Part shown: positions 24,802-33,163 of the stretch, in pieces
Position numbering within the stretch: the first letter of the stretch is position 1
How the letters are laid out: the number at the start of each line of letters is the position of its first letter
Assembly: GCA_963532875.1 (NCBI GenBank)
Contig: CAUSLO010000009.1
Location: 1 to 33,215 of the forward strand
Direction: 5' to 3'
Origin: CAUTUX01 sp963532875
Lineage (GTDB): Bacteria; Bacillota; Clostridia; Christensenellales; CAG-917
Length of the DNA stretch: 33,215 nt
Program-made: the position numbers and the translations under genes
The notes under the pieces: generated by a model
The model's database searches: none
The model's input: the letters and a program-made list of their open reading frames with translations, nothing else
What the model was told of the DNA's origin: nothing

Positions 24802-26339
24802 TAGCACAACTCCCTTCTGAGCAATTCGCTTTCAACTTGTTCTGCTATCGTTAAGGACTCCTTGCCTTCCTTGATTGATTTTCCGACTAAGTATTTAATT
24901 CTAACTAGTTTCTTATCATTTACTTTATACAAAACCGAACAGATAAAGCCGATTGTCAATAAAACTGAAGCCGATACTGCTAACACAATTCTTATTGCTA
25001 ACGGTACAGTGTCTGGTTGTGCTAAATATGTTCCGCTTGCATTAGATGGTTTGTAGTGTGCTGCTTGTAATGCTATACCTATTATACCTGCTGCCAATGC
25101 TGCCCCTACCTTTCTAACAAACGTCATAACTCCAGACATATTTGCTGTTGGTTTCATTCCTAACTTCAAGTATGCAATTTCAACTGTATCTGGGAATATT
25201 AGCCATGGCATTGATTGTGCCCCTGCAAAACCTAACCCCATAATTGCAGAATATATAACAATTAACCATGCTGGTTGCCCTTGTTTGAATGTTGCTAAAA
25301 GAATTGCTCCAATGATGTATAGTGGCAACCCCATTCTGTATGCCAGTTGTTTTGTTCTCTTGGCTTTAATAATCATTGCAAAAATTATTCCGATTGCTGC
25401 AGCAACCATCATAGGTGCTATGATTAATCCAGAACTCATATTGATTGTTTTACCTAGGACTGTAAACGATGGGACAGGTTGCCCTGTAAATTCGCCGATC
25501 GCTCCTGCAACATATAATGAGTAATAAATTGCTGCCCCGCTGACTATATCCATACACATGAATGCTGTTACGTACATTCCTAGATGTAAAATATATGACC
25601 TTACTTTGAGCCCATCAAAATATTCTTTAACTTTAAACTTATGAACTTTTTGTTTATTGAATGGAACTCTTTCTTTAACAAAGATACCTGCTAGTATGAG
25701 TGGCAAAGCAAAGGCAATTCCAAATCCGAATATTACGATCAGGTACAAGTTGTTATATTTCATATTGCCTTCTTTTACTTTCTTAAATAAGACATTTGGC
25801 AACAAATAAAAAACCGCACCTGCAGCCAAATCAAACATCAACTTATATGTATTCGCTCTATTCCTCTCTCTGTGATGCGTAGAAATGTCGGCACTCATTG
25901 ACATATATGGTACTTGTGAAATTGTTGAGATTGTACAATATACTAGGTATGCAAATACCATCCATGTTATTTTTGCTGGAGTTGTTAATCCTAAATCCCC
26001 CACTGGTGCAAACAAAAATGCCAAGCCAACTGGTATCAATGTCCCACCTAAAATCATATATGGTTTTCTTCGTCCTAACTTGTTCTTTTTTGAATTCTGT
26101 GAAATTAATCCCATACAAGGGTCTGATATTGCGTCCCATACTTTTGATAACGTTACAACTAGTCCTGCTGCCAATGGGGCTATACCTACAAAGTCCGTGA
26201 AATATGAAATTAGCATAACTGCTAGAAAGGCTGCTTGACCACCGCCAAAAATATCTGCCGATCCATATAGGATTTTCTCCCAACCTGGGACTCTTTCATG
26301 CTTCGGTATCGGGTTTTCTTTGTTCGCTTTTTTCCCCAT
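24801..26339 (-). CDS. GPH-family (MFS) glycoside/sugar:cation symporter
   Basis: The protein has 512 residues and about 12 membrane helices. The start EKILYGSADIFGGGQ and the motif KVWDAISDPCMGLIS with LGRRKPYMILGG are typical of the glycoside-pentoside-hexuronide family (MelB-like), as is QVPYMSMSADISTHHRERNRAN. In this copy the acidic residue usual after MG-x-LSD is Gln (SQNSKK). The substrate is not predictable. AGGGG precedes the ATG closely. Its last base is shared with the next gene, a phosphoesterase. Confidence 0.9.
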   Translation of the reverse strand: MGKKANKENPIPKHERVPGWEKILYGSADIFGGGQAAFLAVMLISYFTDFVGIAPLAAGLVVTLSKVWDAISDPCMGLISQNSKKNKLGRRKPYMILGGTLIPVGLAFLFAPVGDLGLTTPAKITWMVFAYLVYCTISTISQVPYMSMSADISTHHRERNRANTYKLMFDLAAGAVFYLLPNVLFKKVKEGNMKYNNLYLIVIFGFGIAFALPLILAGIFVKERVPFNKQKVHKFKVKEYFDGLKVRSYILHLGMYVTAFMCMDIVSGAAIYYSLYVAGAIGEFTGQPVPSFTVLGKTINMSSGLIIAPMMVAAAIGIIFAMIIKAKRTKQLAYRMGLPLYIIGAILLATFKQGQPAWLIVIYSAIMGLGFAGAQSMPWLIFPDTVEIAYLKLGMKPTANMSGVMTFVRKVGAALAAGIIGIALQAAHYKPSNASGTYLAQPDTVPLAIRIVLAVSASVLLTIGFICSVLYKVNDKKLVRIKYLVGKSIKEGKESLTIAEQVESELLRRELC

Positions 26340-26357
26340 ATTTCCCCTTTTTCTTTG

Positions 26358-27314
26358 TTACATGTCTATCATGCTATCTTCTATATCTTCATCATATTCA
26401 ATTTCTAAATCTTTACATTTTGTTGCTGCATTAACAACTGCTTGTTCCACTGCATTAACAACTCCGACATGTAAAGGTAGCGTATTTAGAATTGGTTTTT
26501 TATTGTTTGATAGGACTATAAATGCATCGCCGTCATAATCGGTATGTACTGGGCGAATAACTCTTGCTAGTCCGTCATGTGCCACTTGTGCTAATTTATT
26601 TGCTTGTGCTTTCGTTATTTTTGCGTCCATCAAAATACAACCTATTGTTGTGTTTGTACCAAGAATGATCTTTAAGTATTCGTTGTTCAATAGACATTTT
26701 TCTGTATTAATAAATGTTCCTTTTTTGCCCTTTGCTCCAGCGATAATTTCTCCTTGTTGATTGCATATGTCTCCCAATGGATTACTTACTACAATTGCAG
26801 TTACGTTAATACCTGCTACCGTAAAGGTCGCTGCTCCAATTCCTGTTTTACATGCATTTTTAATCCCACGGATTTTACCTGCGGTTGCTCCCTTACCTGC
26901 TCCTACATTGCCGAACTCCAATTTTTTATTTTCCGAGTTTACACACGCTTGATATCCCATTTCAATATTTGGATAATGATATTCTTTGTCATTTAAATCA
27001 AATATAGATAATGCTGGAACAATTGGCACAACTTTGTTGTTCAAAGCAAATCCAATCTTGTTATCTCTAAGGTAATTCATTACACCACACGATGCTTCAA
27101 GACCGTATGCCGAACCGCCAGACAACGCCACGGCATGTACCTTTTGTACCATTTTCTCACTTCTCAAAAGTTCTACCTCTTTTGATGCTGGTGCTCCACC
27201 TAAACATGAGAAGCCTGCGGTTGCTCCTTTCTTACATATTATTGCTGTTACTCCTGTATAGTCATCTTGAGCATGACCTACTTTAAATCCTACCGGTATC
27301 TTTATCTTTGTCAT
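26358..27314 (-). CDS. P1-family (S58, DmpA-like) aminopeptidase
   Basis: The protein has 318 residues. Family hallmarks are the start IPVGFKVGHAQD, ALSGGSAYGLEASCGVM, FGNVGAGKGATAGK and the LGTNTTIGCILMDA segment. The last is where these N-terminal-nucleophile-like enzymes process themselves into two chains. Members cleave short peptides, beta-peptides or D-amino-acid amides. The specificity here is unknown. It lies 8 bp after the hydrolase gene and 18 bp before the symporter gene, in the same operon. Confidence 0.88.
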   Translation of the reverse strand: MTKIKIPVGFKVGHAQDDYTGVTAIICKKGATAGFSCLGGAPASKEVELLRSEKMVQKVHAVALSGGSAYGLEASCGVMNYLRDNKIGFALNNKVVPIVPALSIFDLNDKEYHYPNIEMGYQACVNSENKKLEFGNVGAGKGATAGKIRGIKNACKTGIGAATFTVAGINVTAIVVSNPLGDICNQQGEIIAGAKGKKGTFINTEKCLLNNEYLKIILGTNTTIGCILMDAKITKAQANKLAQVAHDGLARVIRPVHTDYDGDAFIVLSNNKKPILNTLPLHVGVVNAVEQAVVNAATKCKDLEIEYDEDIEDSMIDM

Positions 27315-27322
27315 ATTCCTTT

Positions 27323-28246
27323 CTACTTAATGAATTCGTTCATCTTCTTTAAAATGTCGTTATATACTTCTTGATTATTTGTTTCATTTAAAACTTCATG
27401 TCTTGCCTTTGGATATATCTTTCTGTATACGTTTTTTAATCCTAATGACTTGTATAACTTTTCTAGTTTTAATACAGACTTGCCTTGTGCTCCTACTGGA
27501 TCGTCTGACCCTGAGAACATGGCGACTTTTGCGTCTTTTGGAATTAAGTTGAGTCTCTCCTTTGTATATAGGTTGCAAAGCCCTTCTAGCATATATCTAT
27601 AGAATGCTACAGACATTACTTGTCCTGAAAGTGGGTCTGCATCATATTTCTTTATTTGTTCATGGTCTCTTGATAACCAAGCGTACTTAATCCCCTCTTT
27701 TTTAAATGGTTTATCATATGCTCCAAATGATAACTTATCCATCTTATCTGCTGATACTTCTCCATTACCACTCTTCTTATATTGTGATGTTGCAATGGCT
27801 CTTCCTAACTTTATTAGTGCTCCGTTATTGCATGCTGTTCCTGTTAGAATAACTCCCTTGCTTGGGTTTGGTTTTTGTAAGTATCTTTGACCTAAGAAAC
27901 TTCCATAACTGTGTCCCAAGAAAACTAATGGCAATTTGTATCTCTCTACCAACATGTTGGAAATAAATACCAAATCTTCTGCTGTATCTTCAAAAATGTT
28001 CCCTGGGTGAAAACCAATAACCTTTTTCTCTGATACATTTGCACTTGTCTTTCCATGTGCCCTATGATCATCTGCGAAAACAATGTATCCATTCTTATTT
28101 AAAAATTCTGCGAATGGTGCGTACCTTAATGCATGTTCTGCCATGCCGTGAGATATTTGTACAATCCCTATAGGTTCTTTTACGTCATCCCATAGGTAAC
28201 AGAACAGTTCTGTGCCATCAAATGACTTTATCTTTTCCTCTTTCAA
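27323..28246 (-). CDS. Alpha/beta hydrolase, monoacylglycerol-lipase-like
   Basis: The protein has 307 residues. The nucleophile is Ser113 in GHSYG, the acid is probably the Asp in FSGSDDPVG and the base is His in ARHEVLNE. The HGM motif (ISHGMAEHALRY) forms the oxyanion hole, and DHRAHG is the family's DxRGHG variant. This type (serine aminopeptidase S33 / lysophospholipase-like) acts on lipid esters. No signal peptide is visible, so it is cytoplasmic. The start is TTG at 28246 with GAGGGG four bases upstream. It is the first gene of the seven-gene leftward run. Confidence 0.9.
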   Translation of the reverse strand: MKEEKIKSFDGTELFCYLWDDVKEPIGIVQISHGMAEHALRYAPFAEFLNKNGYIVFADDHRAHGKTSANVSEKKVIGFHPGNIFEDTAEDLVFISNMLVERYKLPLVFLGHSYGSFLGQRYLQKPNPSKGVILTGTACNNGALIKLGRAIATSQYKKSGNGEVSADKMDKLSFGAYDKPFKKEGIKYAWLSRDHEQIKKYDADPLSGQVMSVAFYRYMLEGLCNLYTKERLNLIPKDAKVAMFSGSDDPVGAQGKSVLKLEKLYKSLGLKNVYRKIYPKARHEVLNETNNQEVYNDILKKMNEFIK

Positions 28247-28277
28247 TTTTCCCCTCTCAAAAAAGTTTGCTTAAATT

Positions 28278-28307
28278 ATTTTAACATAAAAATTTACTTA
28301 TTGTTAA
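28278..28307 (-). promoter_or_regulatory. Promoter of the seven-gene hydrolase-to-methyltransferase run
   Basis: TTAACA (28307-28302), 18 bp, TAAAAT (28283-28278) on the minus strand, about 25 nt of leader before the hydrolase start. No other convincing promoter was seen between the genes down to 21590. Confidence 0.5.
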
Positions 28308-28356
28308 TACCGTTTTTTGAACCGACTTTCGCTGTTAAAACTGTATCATTCGGCGA

Positions 28357-28385
28357 TTGAGTTTTGATTATTAATTAATTATAAT
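28357..28385 (+). promoter_or_regulatory. Promoter placing transcription start at the ATG (leaderless)
   Basis: TTGAGT (28357-28362), 17 bp, perfect TATAAT (28380-28385). The expected start point, 6-8 bp past the -10, falls on 28391-28393, that is on the ATG at 28392. No Shine-Dalgarno sequence is present. Confidence 0.7.
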
Positions 28386-28391
28386 TGACTC

Positions 28392-29030
28392 ATGAAACAC
28401 AAAGATGTTGATGATTCATCAAACATTGAAATTTTAGATTTGGATGATGCTCCAGTTCTAACTCCAGAAAAGGTTGAGATTCCTTTTTTAGATGAAGAAG
28501 ATTCTAATGCCTCCGAAGAATCCAAAGATACGAGGCAAATAGAATCATCGCCTGATGATAAGAAGATTTATTGGGAAGATGAGACTCGTTTCAAACCAAC
28601 AAACCAACATTTGCTATTTGTCGGTAAAATCCTAACTATCATTGCTGGATGTGCGTTTGCATTTGCCGTATTAATGTTCTTTGTTCCTGCAACTAACATA
28701 AAGATGAAAAACCCTGCAAAGGCATCATTTAGTTTCAACAACATCTACGCCCTACTCGTATATTATTCAATAGCCCTTATTGTGTCGTTTTCTGCTGGCA
28801 TCGTTTTGTCGCTTTCAGAATTTAAAATTGATAAATCTTTCAAACTTAAGAAGGCTAATTTGCGTGACATTGAATTGAAAGAAAGACGCACTTTTGCTGG
28901 CTTAACTTTTGTTAATAGAACTGTATTCGTTTTGTCGCTCTCATTGATTATAGTTATTGCATTCTTCATGTGGTTACTATCATGGGTTAGCATTCCAGTT
29001 AAACTTCTTGAAGCATTGGGCATTTTATAA
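28392..29030 (+). CDS. Membrane protein with acidic N-terminal tail, unknown function
   Basis: The protein has 212 residues. The first 70 or so are strongly acidic and probably disordered (DDSSNIEILDLDDAP, LDEEDSNASEESKD). Three hydrophobic segments follow (TIIAGCAFAFAVLMFFVP, LLVYYSIALIVSFSAGIVLS, VFVLSLSLIIVIAFFMWLLS), the first two separated by a short loop and the last two by a basic loop (KLKKANLRDIELKERR). I recognise no family. The gene is monocistronic and divergent from the hydrolase operon. It has no ribosome site and its promoter predicts a leaderless mRNA. Confidence 0.78.
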   Translation: MKHKDVDDSSNIEILDLDDAPVLTPEKVEIPFLDEEDSNASEESKDTRQIESSPDDKKIYWEDETRFKPTNQHLLFVGKILTIIAGCAFAFAVLMFFVPATNIKMKNPAKASFSFNNIYALLVYYSIALIVSFSAGIVLSLSEFKIDKSFKLKKANLRDIELKERRTFAGLTFVNRTVFVLSLSLIIVIAFFMWLLSWVSIPVKLLEALGIL

Positions 29031-29286
29031 CTTTTAAACTTTATTTGTTTCAATCTTTAAAAATAATCAGATGTAAATGTACTCTAAAAAATAAATAGGG
29101 GATACTATCGTCTAACACCCCCCCCAAGCAACATGCTTGTTAAACACATTACTTCCCAGAACGTTACCAAGATAACATTTCCAACGTTGCACAATCTAAG
29201 TGTGCGACTGTAGGGACATTGCCACTACAGCCAGTTCTTTAACTGGCTAGGCATTTTGATTGATTTTGTCAAGTTAGGCTTTTTAT
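29031..29286. other. Convergent spacer with hairpins and a C8 run
   Basis: No gene is visible. A run of eight C lies at 29118-29125. Just after it is CAAGCA-ACA-TGCTTG, then GCACA/TGTGC (29189-29205), CTGTAG...CTACAG (29208-29230, with an inner GG/CC) and GCCAGTT-CTTT-AACTGGC (29230-29247). The elements may serve as terminators for the two facing genes or belong to a small RNA, but no clear U run follows them. Confidence 0.5.
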
Positions 29287-30144
29287 TTATTTCTTTATAT
29301 AGATTATTCCAAACGTTCCTGGGCCACAATGTGCTCCTATGACTGGTCCGATAGGTTGTTTTACTACTTTTGCTTTGATAACTTTTAATATTTCCTCTTC
29401 TAGTTTATCAACCATATTGTTGCTTATTGTATCAACAAGAAATATTGGAGCATCCTCTTTACTTGAGTATTCTTCAGTTGCTTTGCTAACTAAATATTTA
29501 AATGCTTTCTTTGAGCCATTGACCTTGGTAGCGATATCTATTTCACCTTCCTTGTTTACTGTCAATATAGGCTTAACGTTCATGATATTTGCAATTGTTG
29601 CCTTTGCTTTTGAAATCCTTCCGCCTCTTGCAAGATACTTAAGATCATTAACAACGAATAAAACTTCTACTTTATCTCGTATGTTTGCCAAATACTCGCA
29701 AGTTTTTTCAATGTCTTGATTATGCTCATTAAAATACTTTGCTCCTAGATATACAAGAATTCCAGCACCTAATGAAATGTTTAAAGTGTCGAACTTTACA
29801 AACTTAACATTTGGATACTTTTTGCTTAACTTTTGTACAGCATTATCCATATGCAAAAATGTTGAAGACATCTTCGATGAAAAGGCTATGTATAATATGT
29901 CTTCGCCTTTCTTGAAGTATGGTTCGAAGTAGTCAATATATGTCTGTTCATTTAGTCCCGCAGTAGAAACTTTAGCCCCTTTCCCCATCTGACTAAAGAA
30001 GTCCGCTATGTCTGTGTTTTCACCCAAATCATAGTAGTATTCTTCTATCTCTACACTGTATGGCATCTTTATAACTTCAGCCCCTAATTCTTTGGCTGTT
30101 GTATGCCATAATTCACAATCTGTATCACAAAAAATTACTGCCAT
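29287..30144 (-). CDS. DegV family fatty-acid-binding protein
   Basis: The protein has 285 residues, the family's usual length. The DegV pattern is seen in KVSTAGLNEQTYIDYFEPYFKKG, IAFSSKMSSTF (Ser residues that contact the bound fatty acid), DTLNISLGAG, DLKYLARGGRIS and VIGAHCGPGTFGIIYI. Such proteins (including FakB) bind a fatty acid and present it to the FakA kinase for phosphorylation. No fakA gene is in the window. GAGG lies close before the ATG at 30144. Confidence 0.92.
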   Translation of the reverse strand: MAVIFCDTDCELWHTTAKELGAEVIKMPYSVEIEEYYYDLGENTDIADFFSQMGKGAKVSTAGLNEQTYIDYFEPYFKKGEDILYIAFSSKMSSTFLHMDNAVQKLSKKYPNVKFVKFDTLNISLGAGILVYLGAKYFNEHNQDIEKTCEYLANIRDKVEVLFVVNDLKYLARGGRISKAKATIANIMNVKPILTVNKEGEIDIATKVNGSKKAFKYLVSKATEEYSSKEDAPIFLVDTISNNMVDKLEEEILKVIKAKVVKQPIGPVIGAHCGPGTFGIIYIKK

Positions 30145-30626
30145 TTTTACCTCTTTCTGATGCCTATATTCTATCTTATTCCCAAAACTTTTACACTAAA
30201 ATTTAACGTGGTGTGTTTTTTGTTTACGCCGATTTTATACTTGCAAATGGTAAATTTTGTTCGATTTTATGCCTTTTATACTGTTTTATAGACCACTTTT
30301 TGCCTTTTGAGCCAATTTTTGCTCTAAATTGTGCCGTTTTTTATAATTAAATTATAAATACTATTACAAATTATACGCTTTTCTGACTTTGCGTTTTTGG
30401 TATATTTTTAGCCATTTTTTTGATGAAAAATTGTACTTTTTTACGCCTTACTCTACTTTGTTCTTTTCATTAATAAGGCTGGCGTTTGGTTGGGAACATT
30501 TCGCTGAATTTATGACTGTTTTGGCTCAAGAATTTTGTGCTATTTGAGACGACAAGTTTGCGCTGTTTTGAGTGTTGTCTTGAATGTTTCATTACCCTTC
30601 TGTCATGTAATGAGAAATACGAATGC
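30145..30626. other. 482-bp AT-rich intergenic region
   Basis: No gene or RNA is recognisable. Many short T-runs occur, several about one helical turn apart (starts at 30255, 30265, 30274, 30284, 30297, 30305, 30316, 30337; also 30394, 30405, 30415), upstream of degV. The phasing is looser than at 12921-13051. Confidence 0.5.
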
Positions 30627-30860
30627 TTATAAACAAATCTTGCATATTTTTAGGGCTATATTTAGTTGCCCACCGTTGAGTTTTATCTCAGTATTTGGCT
30701 GTAGCATCTGCAAATTATTTAACTTCTGCTCTTCCACTTTGGCATCTAAATTGCTTAACTTTTCTTGGTTTTCTACTGTTAATTTGTTGAGGTTGTCCCA
30801 TATCTTTGTCTCTTGAATACGTATAGATTTTTCTCTTTTATCGTGTTTCTCTTTTGACAT
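30627..30860 (-). CDS. Small coiled-coil-like hypothetical protein
   Basis: The protein has 77 residues, rich in K, E, N and L (IWDNLNKLTVENQEKLSNLDAKVEEQKLNNLQ), which suggests an amphipathic helix or coiled coil. I recognise no family. The ATG at 30860 has no ribosome site. TTGAGT (30894-30889) and TATATA (30870-30865), 18 bp apart, would start transcription at or next to the ATG, so it may be leaderless like the gene at 28392. Its first bases overlap the -35 of the divergent rpsF promoter. Whether it is expressed is uncertain. Confidence 0.4.
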   Translation of the reverse strand: MSKEKHDKREKSIRIQETKIWDNLNKLTVENQEKLSNLDAKVEEQKLNNLQMLQPNTEIKLNGGQLNIALKICKICL

Positions 30861-30882
30861 GCCATATATATTAATATAATAT
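30854..30882 (+). promoter_or_regulatory. Promoter of rpsF-ssb-rpsR
   Basis: Perfect TTGACA (30854-30859), 17 bp, TAATAT (30877-30882). The leader of about 55 nt holds a small hairpin GAGAAA-TCC-TTTCTC. The conserved S6:S18 regulatory motif with its CCG box was not seen. Confidence 0.6.
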
Positions 30883-30942
30883 TAAAGAACTCAAAGAGAA
30901 ATCCTTTCTCGCAAGAGACAAAGACCATAAGGAGGAATGATA

Positions 30943-31224
30943 ATGAATAAGTACGAAATTTTGTATATAATTCGTTGCGACGTTGAAGAAGGAAAGCGTA
31001 CTGCTCTCGTTCAAAAGTATCAAGATGTAATTACAAGCCTTTCTGGGACAATTGATTCTATTCAAGAAATCGGTATGAAAAAATTTGCATACGAAATTGA
31101 CAAGAAGAGCGAAGGTTATTATGTATTGATGAACGCTACTTGCTCTGCTGACGCACAAGCAGAACTTGATAGACAAATGCGTAACGATGAAGGTATTGTT
31201 CGTCAAATGATACTTTCAAAATAA
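30943..31224 (+). CDS. rpsF: 30S ribosomal protein S6
   Basis: The protein has 93 residues. The S6 pattern is clear (MNKYEILYIIRCDVEE, GMKKFAYEIDKKSEGYYVLM). It binds S18 and 16S rRNA in the small subunit platform. GGAGG (30931-30935) sits seven bases before the ATG at 30943. An in-frame ATG at 30937 is only one base from the site and is rejected. It heads the conserved rpsF-ssb-rpsR operon of Bacillota. Confidence 0.97.
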   Translation: MNKYEILYIIRCDVEEGKRTALVQKYQDVITSLSGTIDSIQEIGMKKFAYEIDKKSEGYYVLMNATCSADAQAELDRQMRNDEGIVRQMILSK

Positions 31225-31233
31225 GGAGAAACT

Positions 31234-31626
31234 ATGAATAGAGTTATGTTAATTGGAAATTTAACAAAAGACCCAGTATCAAGCAGAACTAATTCTGGAT
31301 TGACTTATTGCCGTTTTTCAATTGCTATTAACAATTTTGGTGATAAGGCTCCAGATTATATTCCAATCGTTGCTTGGGAAAAAGTTGCTGAGAACTGTTC
31401 CAAATATTTAAAGAAAGGTTCTAAGGTTGCCGTTGAAGGTACTTTGCATTCAAACTCATATGACTCGCAAAATGGAGAGCGTAGATTTACACTAGACATC
31501 ACGGCTCAAAGAGTTGAATTCCTATCCACTATTGGAAAGGAAGAAAATAATGGGACTTCTAACAAGTTTAGCCCAGACCCAGCCTTCGACTCTGTAACAC
31601 CTATACAAGAGGACCTTGATTTTTAA
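31234..31626 (+). CDS. ssb: Single-stranded DNA-binding protein
   Basis: The protein has 130 residues. The OB fold (MNRVMLIGNLTKDPVSSRT, FSIAINNFGD, VAWEKVAENCSKYLKKGSKVAVEGTLHSNSY) is followed by a short linker and an acidic tip ending EDLDF, a variant of the DDIPF tail that recruits repair and replication proteins. It is shorter than B. subtilis SSB (about 170). GGAG ribosome site; 9 bp after rpsF. Confidence 0.96.
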   Translation: MNRVMLIGNLTKDPVSSRTNSGLTYCRFSIAINNFGDKAPDYIPIVAWEKVAENCSKYLKKGSKVAVEGTLHSNSYDSQNGERRFTLDITAQRVEFLSTIGKEENNGTSNKFSPDPAFDSVTPIQEDLDF

Positions 31627-31637
31627 GGAGAAAACAA

Positions 31638-31877
31638 ATGGAAGAAACAAGAAATAATTATAGAAGAATACCAAAGAAGAAAGTTTGTCATTTTTGCTCA
31701 GAGCATTTAAATGAAGTAGATTACAAAGATGTTGCTCTACTTCGTCGTTTCATTACTGAAAAAGGCAAGATTAATCCTCGCAGAATGACAGGTGTATGTG
31801 CAAAGCATCAACGTATCCTTGCTAATGCAATTAAGCGCGCAAGAGTTATGGCTTTACTACCATACAAAGCTGACTAA
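31638..31877 (+). CDS. rpsR: 30S ribosomal protein S18, zinc-binding form
   Basis: The protein has 79 residues. The core DYKDVALLRRFITEKGKINPRRMTGVCAKHQRILANAIKRAR is typical. The CHFC pair near residue 17 and CAKH mark the Cys-containing (C+) zinc form of S18. AAGGAG precedes the ATG; 11 bp after ssb. Confidence 0.97.
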   Translation: MEETRNNYRRIPKKKVCHFCSEHLNEVDYKDVALLRRFITEKGKINPRRMTGVCAKHQRILANAIKRARVMALLPYKAD

Positions 31878-31894
31878 TTTATATCTTTTAAATA

Positions 31895-33163
31895 GTGGCA
31901 AATAAGAAAAACACAAAAAAGCAAACACGATATCCGTTTATCGTTGCTTTGCTTTTAACTTTTCTGATTGCAATTGGAATCGCATCTTTCTTTCTTGTCC
32001 TACGCTTTGCATATCCAGATAAATTTGAAAAGATTTTCAAAGTCAAGATTAAAAAGCCCCCTTCTCAAGGTGAAAAGCCAAATCCTAGCGATAGCAACAA
32101 CCCTACTCCAGATGTTCCCGAACATGGTGAGGGTACACTAACTGCCACCTTCATTAATGTCGGACAAGGCGATTCAATGTTGTTGAAACTGCCTGATGCC
32201 AAAACTATGTTAGTGGATGGTGGTAATACTGGAAAAGATAAAAACATCATTCCTCTACTAAATGCATTAAATGTAAAGAGGTTGGACTACGTGCTGTTAA
32301 CTCATACGGATTCTGATCATTGTGGTGGTTTAGATAAGGTAGTGGATGCATATAGTGGAAAGGTCGGGGAAGTTATCTTGCCTAAAATAAAAGAAAAGAA
32401 AGGACTACTAAATGATTTGGGTGAGGAATATGGTTCTGTAGACTCAACCGCTTATTCGGACTTTGTAAAGTCTGCCCAAAATTCTGGAGCAGTTTTAAAA
32501 TATATGTTAGACAAAATTACAATTTCGGGATCACACTACACTGTTGATTTATATTGTCGCAATGAAGCATTCTACAAACTAAAAAAGACTTCTGACTCAC
32601 TTTGGTTAAATGACGTTTCACCTATTGGTGTCGTTTCATATAATGGCAGAAAGATTATCTTTACTGGTGATGCTAACGGAAACAAAAGTATTGAGGGGAA
32701 CACTAACAAATATAGTGCCGAACATAACTGGGTTGAAACAATGAAATCTTCAGGGGTCTCAGATAACGATTTTGATGCTGACGTATACAAGGCTGGACAC
32801 CACGGTTCTAAAGGTTCTTCTAGTGAAGAACTGTTAGAGTATATAGATTGTGAGTATGCAGTAGTATCTTCTGGATGCGGAACTGAATTGAAAGGAAAAT
32901 CAACTACATATAAACCTTTCGTATCTGAAGAATTGCTTGAGAAGGGCTTAAACCTTTTAAATTTCTTTTCTGAATCAAAGTACGGCCATCCTACTGAAGA
33001 TGTCTGTGGACTAAATGGTCGGCTTAAAAAAGCAAATTTTAAAGCCATATATTATACTTGCCTCCACGGAAATATTTTCGTCTCTATTGATAAACACGGC
33101 AACTTATTATTCTCAACTGAAAACTCTGCTGTCCCTTCTGATACTGCGATTATCTTTAAATAA
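31895..33163 (+). CDS. Membrane-anchored ComEC-like metallo-beta-lactamase-fold hydrolase
   Basis: The protein has 422 residues. A basic start and one hydrophobic helix (YPFIVALLLTFLIAIGIASFFLVL) export or anchor it. A Pro/Ser-rich linker (about 52-80) leads to an MBL domain: NVGQGDSMLL, VDGG, THTDSDHCGG (His137, Asp139, Asp141, His142), FTGDANG and KAGHHGSKGSS. This is the pattern of the extracellular ComEC nuclease-like domain, here as a separate protein. Nuclease activity is possible but not shown. The GTG at 31895 is 17 bp after rpsR and has no clear ribosome site; no better in-frame start is seen. Downstream (33164-33215) nothing is recognisable. Confidence 0.85.
   Translation: MANKKNTKKQTRYPFIVALLLTFLIAIGIASFFLVLRFAYPDKFEKIFKVKIKKPPSQGEKPNPSDSNNPTPDVPEHGEGTLTATFINVGQGDSMLLKLPDAKTMLVDGGNTGKDKNIIPLLNALNVKRLDYVLLTHTDSDHCGGLDKVVDAYSGKVGEVILPKIKEKKGLLNDLGEEYGSVDSTAYSDFVKSAQNSGAVLKYMLDKITISGSHYTVDLYCRNEAFYKLKKTSDSLWLNDVSPIGVVSYNGRKIIFTGDANGNKSIEGNTNKYSAEHNWVETMKSSGVSDNDFDADVYKAGHHGSKGSSSEELLEYIDCEYAVVSSGCGTELKGKSTTYKPFVSEELLEKGLNLLNFFSESKYGHPTEDVCGLNGRLKKANFKAIYYTCLHGNIFVSIDKHGNLLFSTENSAVPSDTAIIFK

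Noticed and set aside
29100..29250. 6S RNA or a known riboswitch in the convergent spacer
   Set aside because: The hairpins do not match any class I can recognise; kept only as an unexplained structured region.
30883..30942. S6:S18 autoregulatory leader
   Set aside because: Only a small hairpin is present and the characteristic CCG motif is absent.
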